Origin: Saprospirales bacterium
GTDB lineage: Bacteria; Bacteroidota; Bacteroidia; Chitinophagales; UBA8649
NCBI GenBank assembly: GCA_002708985.1
Contig: PAPS01000009.1
Span: 43,683 to 107,682, forward strand
Direction of reading: 5' to 3'
Length of the DNA stretch: 64,000 nt
How positions within the stretch are numbered: position 1 is the stretch's first letter; each line of letters starts with the position of its first letter. Shown in pieces: positions 44,261 through 54,818 of the stretch. Under the pieces are notes generated by a model, which searched no databases, was not told the DNA's origin, and saw only the letters and a list, made by a program, of their open reading frames with translations. The translations under genes and the position numbers were made by a program.

Positions 44261-45550
44261 TCAACGATATTGAAAGAGTAACTCTCCAATTCGAGCGCCC
44301 TTCAATAAGGTCTCATCAAATTCAGTTTCGGGGTCGGAGTCGAATGTTATTGCTCCTCCTGAAGTAAAGCTTAAGTAGCGTTCTTTTTCTTGATAGAGGA
44401 CACTTCGAATAACAACATTGAAATCAAAGTCACCGTCAGGAGAGAAGTAGCCAATGGTTCCTGAGAATATCCCACGCCTTGACATTTCGACTTCATCAAT
44501 GATTTGCATAGCTCGGTACTTAGGCGCTCCCGTCATTGACCCCATCGGGAATGAATTTCGTATAACATCAATGCTAGAATATTTAGGGTCAACTTTTGCC
44601 CTTACTGTCGATACCATTTGGTTGATGGTTTGAAAACTTTGTACTTCAAATAAATTCTCTACCCTAACAGTACCGGGAAGGGCTGTTTTTGCTAAATCAT
44701 TACGCACAAGATCAACAATCATGACGTTCTCCGCACGCTCCTTTCTATTTGATGCAAGTGCCTCTCTAATTTTCTCATTTTCCTCGGGTGTCTCGCCAAT
44801 CGGAGCAGTGCCTTTAATGGGTTGGCTGATTACCTCGTCCCCCTGTTTTCGCAAGTATCGCTCAGGACTGAAACTTAGAACATGAAGACCCTCATGTTTG
44901 ACATAGGCGGAGAAGGGGGATCGCAACGCATCATTTATTCTCAAGAAGGTAGTCAGTGGGTTAATACGAACCTCGTAAGAGGCAAGTTCACGGCAAAGAT
45001 TAACCTCATAGACTTCTCCGTGTCGAATGAGATTTTGAATATGGCGTAATCGCTCTAGATAGGCTTCTTTATCCATATTGCTGAACAATTCTATCTTTTT
45101 TGAAAAGGGCTCTTTTGGGATTTCGTAAGCATTGATAATGTTCACTAAAGCAGTTGCCTCAAGAAAACTTCTGTTAATCGTTAGTTTATTTCCTGACATT
45201 CGGAAGAGAAACCTCGGTTCGAAAAACAGAAGCTCTGGGGATTGTAGTCGGTTTGGATGTTGAGAAGAAAGGTCTTCGACATCATTTTTTAAGTCATAAG
45301 AAAGAAAACCAAAAAGCCAGGAGTTGTCATGGCGATGTTTGAAATCCTCGAGTAAATCAAAGGCGCCCGCCGCATTATTTAGCGCAAGAGTTTTTAGAGA
45401 ATCTACGGCAAGTATCCAGTCATAATGCTGCAATCGTTCTCCATATCCATTACTATCATAAAAGGCAAAAATAGGAAACTGATTAGCCCATGCGAGGGCT
45501 TCACGCCGAAAATCGACGGGATTGTTAATGTGTATTGAGGTGCTTTCCAT
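44261..45550 (-). CDS. pabB: Aminodeoxychorismate synthase component I
   Basis: 429 residues. The chorismate-binding domain (about 160-429) carries 'QPIKGTAPIGETPEENEKI'; the Lys in PIKGT is the mark of PabB as opposed to TrpE, which has Ala there. 'DLVRNDL', 'SMTGAPKYRAM' and 'GIFSGTIGYFSPDG' are further signatures. It makes 4-amino-4-deoxychorismate for folate, with a glutamine amidotransferase encoded elsewhere. It starts 5 bp after the purA stop and may be the last gene of the relA-fur-STAS-purA-pabB run. Confidence 0.9.
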   Translation of the reverse strand: MESTSIHINNPVDFRREALAWANQFPIFAFYDSNGYGERLQHYDWILAVDSLKTLALNNAAGAFDLLEDFKHRHDNSWLFGFLSYDLKNDVEDLSSQHPNRLQSPELLFFEPRFLFRMSGNKLTINRSFLEATALVNIINAYEIPKEPFSKKIELFSNMDKEAYLERLRHIQNLIRHGEVYEVNLCRELASYEVRINPLTTFLRINDALRSPFSAYVKHEGLHVLSFSPERYLRKQGDEVISQPIKGTAPIGETPEENEKIREALASNRKERAENVMIVDLVRNDLAKTALPGTVRVENLFEVQSFQTINQMVSTVRAKVDPKYSSIDVIRNSFPMGSMTGAPKYRAMQIIDEVEMSRRGIFSGTIGYFSPDGDFDFNVVIRSVLYQEKERYLSFTSGGAITFDSDPETEFDETLLKGARIGELLFQYR

Positions 45551-45555
45551 GCTGC

Positions 45556-46830
<1,275 letters not shown>

Positions 46831-46835
46831 TTATT

Positions 46836-47174
46836 CTAAGAGAGTTTATCGATGCCTTCCTTATCGGAACTGCATTCGGTAAATACATCAATGAGTTTTG
46901 TGATTTGCAGAAGTTGACGAAGTTGTTCTGGAATATTGACAAGAACTAAATCTCCTCCGGCATTTCTCGACTTAGAAAGGGTGGTGAGCAATACGGAGAG
47001 TCCCGTACTGTTGACATATTTCAATAAGGAAAGATTAAGCACAAAGTGTTTGTGTCCTTCTGCAATCTGGTTTTGAATAAATTCCAAGGTAGGTTGACTA
47101 TCAGCTTCCCCGAGTAAGTTGCCTTCGAGGGCGACTATAGAAACGTTTTTTTCAACGTAATGCGTAAACTTCAT
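46836..47174 (-). CDS. STAS-domain protein (anti-sigma factor antagonist type)
   Basis: 112 residues from the ATG at 47174; the track start 15 bases upstream is possible. 'FVLNLSLLKYVNSTGLSVLL' is the SpoIIAA-like core, with the potentially phosphorylated Ser in NSTG. No partner kinase (RsbW/SpoIIAB) or alternative sigma factor gene is adjacent. The protein is a stand-alone STAS domain between Fur-family and purA genes; partners are unknown. Confidence 0.85.
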   Translation of the reverse strand: MKFTHYVEKNVSIVALEGNLLGEADSQPTLEFIQNQIAEGHKHFVLNLSLLKYVNSTGLSVLLTTLSKSRNAGGDLVLVNIPEQLRQLLQITKLIDVFTECSSDKEGIDKLS

Positions 47175-47215
47175 TCTGCCAAAATACACATTAGCATCGG
47201 CTTTACACGACGTTT

Positions 47216-47668
47216 TTAGAGGGCTTTTTCACACGATGCTTTCCGGCAATGACCATAAAGGTTTAAGGCGTGTTTTTCTACCTCAAATTCTAGAAGTTCT
47301 CCCATCGTTTCTCGAATCATTTGAATTCGTGGGTCACAGAATTCAACGACTTTTTCACAGTCTAGGCAAATCATATGATCATGTTGTGCATAACCTAGGG
47401 TTGCCTCATACTCTGTATGCTGATTGCTGAATTTGTGTGTGCGTACTAAGCCATATTTTTGAAGAAGCTCAAGCGTGTTGTAAACGGTTGCAAGGCTTAC
47501 CGATTGGGCATCACCTTTTACTGTATTATAAATGGTTTCTGCGTTGAAATGTCCTTTGTGAGAATAGGCCGCTTTGAGAATGGTTATTCGCGATGGTGTA
47601 TTTCTTAATTTATCACGTTCAATATTTCTCTTAAAAATGGAAACTACTTCTTTAATAGGTACTTGCAT
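47216..47668 (-). CDS. Fur-family transcriptional regulator
   Basis: 150 residues. The winged-helix DNA-binding half ('SRITILKAAYSHKGHFNAET', 'VSLATVYNTLELLQKYGLV') is followed by the metal-binding dimerisation half: 'HDHMICLDCEKVVEFC' with the regulatory His cluster and first CxxC, and 'GHCRKASC' as the second Cys pair for structural zinc. It could be Fur, PerR or Zur; the sequence alone does not separate them. It starts 9 bp after the relA/spoT stop. Confidence 0.9.
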   Translation of the reverse strand: MQVPIKEVVSIFKRNIERDKLRNTPSRITILKAAYSHKGHFNAETIYNTVKGDAQSVSLATVYNTLELLQKYGLVRTHKFSNQHTEYEATLGYAQHDHMICLDCEKVVEFCDPRIQMIRETMGELLEFEVEKHALNLYGHCRKASCEKAL

Positions 47669-47677
47669 ATTTCGTCG

Positions 47678-49918
47678 TTATATATTGTGATGTAAAGTGG
47701 TATGATCATCGATGCGTTCAACCGAAACGATTCCTTCTTGTTTTTTGAGGTTTTCCAAGATGTATTGCAATTCATTTTGGTTGTTTACATAGAGGGAAAT
47801 GTGGCCGGTAAAAACCCCTTGGTCGCTTTCAAAACTAAGCGATTTAATGTTTATGTTGAGTTCATGGCTAATCCGCTGAGTAACCCGGCTTACAACACCC
47901 ATTCCATCAATTCCCCTTAGCTGGACATGGGCAAGAAATGAAGTTTTCAACTTAGACGACCAACTGGTTTGAACGATACGGTAGCTATACTTTGACATCA
48001 GCTGAACAGCGTTTGGACAATTCACTCGGTGGATTTTGATTCCGTCATTTAGTGTGATAAATCCAAAGACGTTGTCGCCAGGTAGGGGATTGCAACATTG
48101 TGCAAATGAGTGATTAATGCTCTTGGATTCTTCTCCCATTATAAGTAATTCTCCTTTGCGTTGTAGGTTTTGAATAACGGTTTCTTCTACAGAAAGTTTA
48201 GGTTTTATCTTGCTCGTCTTGCGAACAAGTTGACCATTTTTTAAAGTAAATTTCGACCAAACCTTGGACAGATTCAGCCCTTGTTGAATTCGTAAGTAGA
48301 ACTCTTGGCTATCGGGAAGGTCTAATACCTCAAGAATTTTATTGAGGTTTTCCTGCGTATTAGGAATATTTTGTCGTTTTGCTTTTCGTTCAAAAATGGC
48401 TTTCCCTTCGCTGGCCAGTGCCCTGCGTTCATGTTTCAATGCTCTCTTGATGGCAGAGATAGCTTTACTAGTTTGCGCAATGCTAAGCCAATCCTCTTTG
48501 GGTTTTTGTTTGCGGGAAGTAAGGATTTCAATTTGATCACCTGTTTTAAGCTCATAGCTTAGTGGCACCAATTTTTGATTGGCTTTTGTAGCAATACATT
48601 TATTGCCGATATCGCTATGAATTTCGTAAGCAAAGTCCAAGGCAGTAGAACCACGCTTCAGCCTTCGAAGTTCTCCCTTTGGAGTGAAGCAATACACTTC
48701 ATGACTAAACAAATTGCTTTTGAATTGGTCGACAAGTTCTAAGGCATTTTGCTCTTTGTCTTCTAAAAGATTTCGAACATTTTCTAGCCATGGATCAATG
48801 GCTTCTGATGATTTTTCAATATTTCCATTTCCTTCTTTGTATACCCAGTGAGCGGCTACCCCTCGCTCGGCTACATCGTGCATTCGCTTTGAGCGAATTT
48901 GTACTTCAACCCATTTACCTCTTGGACCCATAACGGTAGTGTGTAATGATTCATAGCCATTGGACTTAGGGTTAGAGATCCAATCCCTTAGTCTTGTTGG
49001 GTTGTGTTGGTAGAGGTTAGTGATACTCGAAAAAACTGCCCAACAATCGTCACGTTCAGACTCCGTCGGGCTATTCAATATTATTCGAATCGCAAAGAGA
49101 TCATAAACCTCTTCGAACGTCACCCCTTTTTTTACCATTTTCTTCCAAATAGAATGAATGCTTTTGGGTCTTCCAATTACTTCACAGTCAAAGCCTTTTT
49201 CATCTAAAAGCTCCTTAATGGGTTTGACAAATTGATTGATATAACGACTTCGAGCCCTTTTGGTCTCGTTGAGTTTTTGCGCGATTTCTTTGTATTCCTC
49301 ATTGCGTGTATATTTCATCGATAAGTCTTCGAGTTCCGACTTGATGTTGTACAAACCCATTCTATGGGCTAATGGTGCATAGAGAAAAAGGGTTTCCGAA
49401 GAGATTTTACGCTGTTTTTCAGGAATCATCGCTTGCATCGTGCGCATATTGTGCAGGCGATCAGCAATCTTGATCAATACAACACGAATATCATCGGTAA
49501 GCGTGAGTAGGAGTTTTCTGAAATTCTCTGCCTGATCCGAAGTTTGTACATCAAACACAGGAGCAATCTTCGTTAATCCATCGATTATACGTGCAATTTG
49601 ACGATCGAAGCGATCTTCAATATCCTCGAGTTTTAGATCGGTATCCTCTATGGTGTCATGGAGAAGTGCTGCGATGATGGAATTCGTTCCTAAACCGATT
49701 TCTTCACTTACAATTCGTGCGACGGCGATGGGATGAAGTATGTAGGGTTCGCCGGACTTTCTGCGTATACCACTGTGCGCTTCCTGGGCGAGTTCAAAGG
49801 CTTGCGAAACTCTAGCCTCGTCACCTTTACCATACCTGTCCTCTGCTTTTTTTTGCAGCTTCTTAAACGATGAGTTGATTAAGAATTCCTCTTCTTTGTT
49901 CCAGACGCGGTTTGGCAT
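47678..49918 (-). CDS. RelA/SpoT bifunctional (p)ppGpp synthetase/hydrolase
   Basis: 746 residues. The HD hydrolase domain (about 45-200) retains 'HPIAVARIVSEE' and 'LLHDTIEDTDL', so hydrolase activity is expected. The synthetase domain (about 240-370) has 'FAIRIIL' and 'YESLHTTVMGP'; a TGS domain ('YCFTPKGELRRLKRGSTALD') and an ACT domain at the C-terminus complete the long RSH layout. It controls the stringent response. It appears to be the first gene of relA/spoT-fur-STAS-purA(-pabB). Confidence 0.95.
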   Translation of the reverse strand: MPNRVWNKEEEFLINSSFKKLQKKAEDRYGKGDEARVSQAFELAQEAHSGIRRKSGEPYILHPIAVARIVSEEIGLGTNSIIAALLHDTIEDTDLKLEDIEDRFDRQIARIIDGLTKIAPVFDVQTSDQAENFRKLLLTLTDDIRVVLIKIADRLHNMRTMQAMIPEKQRKISSETLFLYAPLAHRMGLYNIKSELEDLSMKYTRNEEYKEIAQKLNETKRARSRYINQFVKPIKELLDEKGFDCEVIGRPKSIHSIWKKMVKKGVTFEEVYDLFAIRIILNSPTESERDDCWAVFSSITNLYQHNPTRLRDWISNPKSNGYESLHTTVMGPRGKWVEVQIRSKRMHDVAERGVAAHWVYKEGNGNIEKSSEAIDPWLENVRNLLEDKEQNALELVDQFKSNLFSHEVYCFTPKGELRRLKRGSTALDFAYEIHSDIGNKCIATKANQKLVPLSYELKTGDQIEILTSRKQKPKEDWLSIAQTSKAISAIKRALKHERRALASEGKAIFERKAKRQNIPNTQENLNKILEVLDLPDSQEFYLRIQQGLNLSKVWSKFTLKNGQLVRKTSKIKPKLSVEETVIQNLQRKGELLIMGEESKSINHSFAQCCNPLPGDNVFGFITLNDGIKIHRVNCPNAVQLMSKYSYRIVQTSWSSKLKTSFLAHVQLRGIDGMGVVSRVTQRISHELNINIKSLSFESDQGVFTGHISLYVNNQNELQYILENLKKQEGIVSVERIDDHTTLHHNI

Positions 49919-49976
49919 ATTCTCTTTACGATATAGACCAAGATATGGTGAAATTTCAATTTTCCTTTATAAGATG

Positions 49977-50006
49977 TTGTTTCCTTGCATGTCATTGCTA
50001 TCTTTG
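49977..50006 (+). promoter_or_regulatory. Promoter of tRNA-Leu
   Basis: TTG (49977-49979), 19-bp spacer and TATCTTTG (49999-50006), 12 bp before the tRNA start. This is an excellent Bacteroidota -33/-7 promoter. Confidence 0.75.
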
Positions 50007-50018
50007 CTCTCCTTTTTT

Positions 50019-50100
50019 GCGGATGTGGTGAAATTGGTAGACACGACAGATTTAGGATCTGTTGCCGCGAGGCGTGGGGGTTCGAGTCCCTTCATCCGCA
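50019..50100 (+). tRNA. tRNA-Leu (anticodon TAG)
   Basis: An 82-base class II tRNA: acceptor GCGGATG/CATCCGC, anticodon arm ACAGA-TTTAGGA-TCTGT with TAG at 50053-50055, a variable arm (TGCCGCGAGGCGT) and T-arm GGGGGTTCGAGTCCC. The discriminator is A and CCA is not encoded. Confidence 0.96.
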
Positions 50101-50132
50101 CTAAGCTGCCCAAGGCAGTAACCATTGCAAAG

Positions 50133-50165
50133 CCCCTTGAATCAACCCTTGGGGTTTTTATTTTT
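50133..50165 (+). terminator. Possible terminator after tRNA-Leu
   Basis: CCCC and GGGG enclose a bulged inner stem (TTG/CAA), followed by TTTTTATTTTT. The position, between tRNA-Leu and tig, fits termination of the tRNA transcript. The bulge makes the call uncertain. Confidence 0.45.
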
Positions 50166-50185
50166 AATCTACGTAAGTTGAGCCC

Positions 50186-51535
50186 ATGAACATCGTCTTG
50201 GATAAAAAATCGGATAATTTCGCCCACCTTTCGCTGCGTGTAGATCATGAGGATTATGCTCCACGCGTTGAAAAAGAAATCGATAAGTATAGAAAACAAG
50301 CTTCTATTAAAGGATTCCGTCAGGGAAAGGTTCCTCGTTCAGTCATTATTAATATGACGGGTGAACGCCTGCTTGCTGATGCATTAAATGAGGTCTTATC
50401 AGCCTCTATTAACCAGTATATCGAAGAACAATCTCTAGAAGTAATCGGCTATCCTATACCAACGGAGACTCAGTCCGAACTTGACCTCAATTACAAAAAG
50501 GCGGATAGTTTTGATTTCGAATATGAAATGGGATTAGTGCCTTCTTTTGAGGTGGGTTTTATCGAAAAGAATCCAAAAGTCACGCGAGAAACAGTGGAGA
50601 TGGATGATTCTACATTGGACGAGGAGATTATTAAGTTGAGAAAACGTCACGGTAGCCCAAGTGAAGTCGAGGCCATTGGAAAGGATTCTGTAATCAATGT
50701 AAATATTGAAGAACTAGGAAGGGATAAATTGCCATTTGATGGCAGCCACAGCAATGAGACTTCAATAACGTTAGATATGTTAGCCAAGGATCGTTATGCT
50801 AAAAAGTTTATCGGTAAAAAAGTTGGTGAGTATGTAGATTTGGAAATCCTAGGGTATTTTAAAGATGATGCCGCAGCTCTATCTCGTCACATACTAGGAG
50901 CAGAGCCTGATCGATTTACCAAAAAAGACCGTTTTCGTATTCATATCACAAAGATTCAAGATGTGGAACTTGCTGAGGTTGACCAAGCATTTTACGATGC
51001 CTTATTCGGGCCTGATGCAGTTACCGATGAGCAATCTTTTCGCAATAAGCTTACTGAAATATACAGCAAGCAGATTGAGGAGCAAGCGGATAAGAAAATG
51101 ATTGGTCAAGTTATCGATGGTATCTTGGATAAAACAAAAATTGATCTACCAAAGGCTTTTCTAAAAAGATGGATTATGCGGTCTAATGAAAAGCCAATCA
51201 CAGAAGAAGAGGTAGAAAAGGACTATCCTGAGTTTTCTAAAAGACTCAAGTGGAGTTTGATTGTTAACCGAATTGGAAAAGATCAAGATATTCGGGTTGA
51301 ACCTGAAGAAATAAAAGAACATACAGCAACTCAGCTACGAGCTCAAATGGCAAGTTATGGCTTGGCTGATCTTGGCGACGAACAAGTGGAGCAATATGTA
51401 ATGTCGATGCTTCAACAGCGCGAGCATGTAGAAAAGACTCGAGATACAATTATGGAAGAGAAGCTTAATTCATTTTTTAAATCAAAGGTGCGCATCAAGG
51501 ACAAAAAAGTTACTTTAGAGCAATTCACCTCTTAA
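50186..51535 (+). CDS. tig: Trigger factor
   Basis: 449 residues. The ribosome-binding N-domain ends with 'IKGFRQGKVPRSVI', matching the family signature GFRxGxxP. A divergent FKBP-type domain (about 155-245) and the helical C-terminal arms follow. It is a ribosome-associated chaperone. It heads tig-clpP-clpX, with 9 bp to clpP. Confidence 0.93.
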   Translation: MNIVLDKKSDNFAHLSLRVDHEDYAPRVEKEIDKYRKQASIKGFRQGKVPRSVIINMTGERLLADALNEVLSASINQYIEEQSLEVIGYPIPTETQSELDLNYKKADSFDFEYEMGLVPSFEVGFIEKNPKVTRETVEMDDSTLDEEIIKLRKRHGSPSEVEAIGKDSVINVNIEELGRDKLPFDGSHSNETSITLDMLAKDRYAKKFIGKKVGEYVDLEILGYFKDDAAALSRHILGAEPDRFTKKDRFRIHITKIQDVELAEVDQAFYDALFGPDAVTDEQSFRNKLTEIYSKQIEEQADKKMIGQVIDGILDKTKIDLPKAFLKRWIMRSNEKPITEEEVEKDYPEFSKRLKWSLIVNRIGKDQDIRVEPEEIKEHTATQLRAQMASYGLADLGDEQVEQYVMSMLQQREHVEKTRDTIMEEKLNSFFKSKVRIKDKKVTLEQFTS

Positions 51536-51544
51536 TGATACAGT

Positions 51545-52231
51545 ATGATAAACCGAGATATACATAGCGAGTTTAGAAAGTTTGCCGTCGAGCAACCTGG
51601 AGTAACGGGTTCTTCAGTGGATGACTATGCCAAGATTCATGGCTATATAACGCCTTACATTATCGAAGAGCGTAAGATGAATGTGGCTTCTATGGATGTG
51701 TTTTCCCGACTTATGATGGACCGTATTATATTTCTAGGTGTTCCTATCAGTGACGATGTCTCCAATATCATTACGGCACAACTTCTCTTTTTAGAATCAT
51801 TAGACAATACAAGAGATGTTTCGATTTACATTAATAGTCCAGGGGGGTCAGTATATGCGGGCTTAGGAATTTATGATACCATGAATTTTATAGGTCCAGA
51901 TATTGCTACTATTTGTACAGGTATGGCGGCTTCCATGGGAGCGGTAATCCTTTGCGCTGGTAAGCGAGGAAAACGAACAGGCCTTAAGCATAGCCGAGTA
52001 ATGATACACCAACCTTTAGGCGGTGCAGGTGGAAAGGTTAGTGATGTTATGATTACGGTAGAAGAAATCAAAAAAATAAAGACGGAGCTCTACACTATCA
52101 TAAGTGACCATTCTGGACAACCTTTTGAAAAGGTTTACAAAGACTCTGATCGCGATTTTTGGATGACTTCAGAGGAAGCACGTGATTACGGCATGATCGA
52201 TGAAGTGCTTATTCGAAAAAAAGATAACTAA
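51545..52231 (+). CDS. clpP: ATP-dependent Clp protease proteolytic subunit
   Basis: 228 residues. The catalytic Ser is in 'GMAASMGAVILCAG' and the His in 'RVMIHQPLGGAGG'; the Asp is downstream near 'DRDFWMTSEEA'. 'INSPGGSVYAGLGIYDTM' is the head-domain signature. It forms the proteolytic barrel that works with ClpX, encoded 5 bp downstream. Confidence 0.96.
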   Translation: MINRDIHSEFRKFAVEQPGVTGSSVDDYAKIHGYITPYIIEERKMNVASMDVFSRLMMDRIIFLGVPISDDVSNIITAQLLFLESLDNTRDVSIYINSPGGSVYAGLGIYDTMNFIGPDIATICTGMAASMGAVILCAGKRGKRTGLKHSRVMIHQPLGGAGGKVSDVMITVEEIKKIKTELYTIISDHSGQPFEKVYKDSDRDFWMTSEEARDYGMIDEVLIRKKDN

Positions 52232-52236
52232 GGGAT

Positions 52237-53460
52237 TTGGAAAGCCCCAACGCTTCGGATAATCAGTGCTCATTTTGTGGGCGTAGCCGGGAAGAGGCAG
52301 AACTGCTTATTGCGGGACAGGGTGCTTTTATTTGTAATCAATGTGCAAGCAGGGCCAATGAAATTGTTAAGGAAGAGTTTAAGGCCGAGGCGGTTTCAAA
52401 GGCTAAACTCGATGATATTACGGCGGTTAGCCCAAAAGAGATTAAGCATTATCTCGATGCGTATGTAATCGACCAAGATAAAGCCAAGAGGGTGCTTTCT
52501 GTGGCTATATATAATCACTACAAACGGTTAAAGAGAATTGCTGAGGGAGAAGAGGTTCTTGTAGAAAAGTCAAACATTCTTCTGGTCGGTAAAACAGGTA
52601 CAGGGAAAACACTTTTGGCTAAGTCCATTGCGAAAAAACTCGATTTGCCCTTTACCATAGTAGACGCGACAGTGTTCACCGAAGCCGGTTATGTTGGAGA
52701 GGATGTCGAATCCATGCTTTCTCGTTTACTACAGGTTTGTGACTATGATATACGAGCGGCTGAACGAGGAATCGTATTTATTGATGAAATCGACAAAATT
52801 GCGCGGAGGTCAGATAATCCTTCCCTTACTAGAGATGTATCGGGGGAAGGTGTGCAACAATCTGTTCTGAAACTTTTAGAAGGGGCAGATGTCCTTGTTC
52901 CGCCTCAGGGGGGTAGGAAGCACCCTGAACAGAATTTGGTTAAAATCAATACAAGCCAAATCTTGTTTATATGCGGTGGCGCCTTTGATGGTATCGAGAA
53001 AAAAATTGCTTCGCGAATAAATAGAGCCTCAATTGGTTTTGCCAACATCGCGTTGCGAGAATCTACGGATGATGACCTTCTTTCCTTTATACAATCAGAG
53101 GACTTGTTAGAGTTTGGATTAATTCCAGAATTGATTGGAAGGTTGCCGGTTTTAGTCCACTTGAACCCCTTGAGTGAACATGCCTTACGTCGTATCTTAA
53201 CCGAACCTAAAAATGCTTTGATTAAGCAATATCAGGAGCTATTCGCTATGGATAACGTCGAGCTCGTATTTGAAAACGAGGCTATTGAATTGATTGCTCA
53301 AGTCGCCATTAAAAGACGCCTAGGGGCAAGAGGTCTTCGCAACATATGTGAAAAGATACTCTTGGATTGGATGTTTGAACTCCCTCTAAAATCCAAAGAA
53401 AAAGTACGCACAGTAACAGCTGATCATGTTTCAGCCTGCTTAGAGGATTTCGCAGACTAG
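52237..53460 (+). CDS. clpX: ATP-dependent Clp protease ATP-binding subunit ClpX
   Basis: 407 residues from a TTG start. The N-terminal zinc-binding domain has 'CSFCGRS' and 'CNQCA'. Walker A is '[13 protein letters not shown]', Walker B '[12 protein letters not shown]', and '[18 protein letters not shown]' is the sensor 2 region. The IGF-type ClpP-binding loop appears as 'ASIGFAN'. It unfolds substrates for ClpP. Its stop codon lies in a CTAG palindrome that also gives the stop of the convergent lipoprotein gene. Confidence 0.96.
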   Translation: MESPNASDNQCSFCGRSREEAELLIAGQGAFICNQCASRANEIVKEEFKAEAVSKAKLDDITAVSPKEIKHYLDAYVIDQDKAKRVLSVAIYNHYKRLKRIAEGEEVLVEKSNILLVGKTGTGKTLLAKSIAKKLDLPFTIVDATVFTEAGYVGEDVESMLSRLLQVCDYDIRAAERGIVFIDEIDKIARRSDNPSLTRDVSGEGVQQSVLKLLEGADVLVPPQGGRKHPEQNLVKINTSQILFICGGAFDGIEKKIASRINRASIGFANIALRESTDDDLLSFIQSEDLLEFGLIPELIGRLPVLVHLNPLSEHALRRILTEPKNALIKQYQELFAMDNVELVFENEAIELIAQVAIKRRLGARGLRNICEKILLDWMFELPLKSKEKVRTVTADHVSACLEDFAD

Positions 53461-54635
53461 TTGCTGTTTAGAATAGCGTTCTGATTGTTTCGTATGTGAT
53501 TAATGGTATTGCTTCGAATCGCTGATCCAATATCCATTATCATTTGCTGATTGCTAGGGAAGGCAAGTACAGCACTGCGCAACAGACGCTTGCTTCGATT
53601 GGTTAATGCACGCTCATCTCCTTGGAAACGGGCATATTGATGGGTGAAGCGGGTGACTTCAGTAAATGGATTTGACGAGATTAGTTGATTGCGACCATTG
53701 TAGATGTCAATGGAATATTGAATATTACCGGTTTTTTCCATATTCGTGACAAAGATATTAGCCGTAATTTCTACCTTTTTTGGGGTTTTGATGTCATTGC
53801 CAAGGCTATCCTTCTTTACGTTACCGTCGCTATCGAACTCATATTCAAAGCCATCTTCAATAGTCTTTTTGTCACTGTATTGACTCTGGCTTACGCGCTC
53901 AGGTGAAAATTCAACGTTCACAATGCGTAATTCGATTCGTGCATCCCCTTCTTCCATATCTTCCCCGTAATGCATTGAAATCCAATTCATACTTAACTCG
54001 TTGGCAGGAAATTGTTGGAGTTGGTTTTCAAATGAAGCCGGTAGAAAGGAGATGCCGTCATTATAGTAAGCGTAGTTTACAAAAACAAGACCTTTTTGAT
54101 AGGCTTGGTCTCGAATATTTGGAACGTCCTTGTAGTTTGGCATAAGGTTGAGGATGTCTTGACATTTGGCATAAGCTAATCGTGCATCAGCTTTTCTATT
54201 GGAAGCCATAAGATGTTGAACTTCGGCATAAAGAACTTCGGTGGCTTTTACTTTGGCATCGTATAGTTCTTCGCTTAAATCTGTTAGATAGATATCAGCT
54301 TCTCGAAATTCTTTGTTGATGTAAATCGGCAGGAAACTTGCAATAGCCTGTTGCAGGCCGTTAAGCTCCTCATATCTAGAATAGACCTTTTTCCAAGAAT
54401 CAGGGCTTCCATCTCGCTTTAGCCGGTCAATTTCTTGTAGCAATCTCTGCTGTTCAGCCTGAAAAGAAACCTCAAGCGCAAGCGCGTCCTTTGTTTTGAG
54501 GTTGTCGTTTCGCTTGAGGTGATTGCTTGCTCGAAGCACCGCTTTTCGGTGGTCTCCTCTCTTAGTATGTGGCTTAACTACTAGGCAACTTTGGGCAATG
54601 AGCCCAGCAAAAAGAAATAGAAAAATAGATCGCAT
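53457..54635 (-). CDS. Lipoprotein of unknown function
   Basis: 392 residues. A lipoprotein signal ends at the Cys in 'LFAGLIAQSC'. The middle (about 50-190) is helical and charged ('EEQLQ'-like and 'EVQHLMASNRKADARLAYAK' stretches) and resembles TPR-type packing, while the C-terminal half is beta-rich ('VEITANIFVTNMEKTGNIQY'). No family is recognised. It probably sits in the envelope. The stop overlaps that of clpX by 4 bases. Confidence 0.75.
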   Translation of the reverse strand: MRSIFLFLFAGLIAQSCLVVKPHTKRGDHRKAVLRASNHLKRNDNLKTKDALALEVSFQAEQQRLLQEIDRLKRDGSPDSWKKVYSRYEELNGLQQAIASFLPIYINKEFREADIYLTDLSEELYDAKVKATEVLYAEVQHLMASNRKADARLAYAKCQDILNLMPNYKDVPNIRDQAYQKGLVFVNYAYYNDGISFLPASFENQLQQFPANELSMNWISMHYGEDMEEGDARIELRIVNVEFSPERVSQSQYSDKKTIEDGFEYEFDSDGNVKKDSLGNDIKTPKKVEITANIFVTNMEKTGNIQYSIDIYNGRNQLISSNPFTEVTRFTHQYARFQGDERALTNRSKRLLRSAVLAFPSNQQMIMDIGSAIRSNTINHIRNNQNAILNSN

Positions 54636-54769
54636 GGTAAAAAATTTTAGTCCCTTGTCGAATATACAAGTTCCGTGCCGATGTGGAAGTTGAGACCTCT
54701 TGAAATTGCGGTTTTTAATATGTTCTTGGCCCGATTGTCATTTCCTCTCTTTTTTTAGTGATTAACTTG

Positions 54770-54798
54770 TTTGATTACGTGTTTATTAAGTAAATTTA
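54770..54798 (+). promoter_or_regulatory. Promoter candidate for the act operon
   Basis: TTTG (54770-54773), 17-bp spacer, TAAATTTA (54791-54798), 20 bp before the ATG at 54819. The track's TTG start at 54771 falls inside this -33 element, so the ATG is preferred as actA start. Confidence 0.4.
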
Positions 54799-54818
54799 TC
54801 GCGTATAGTGACATTACT

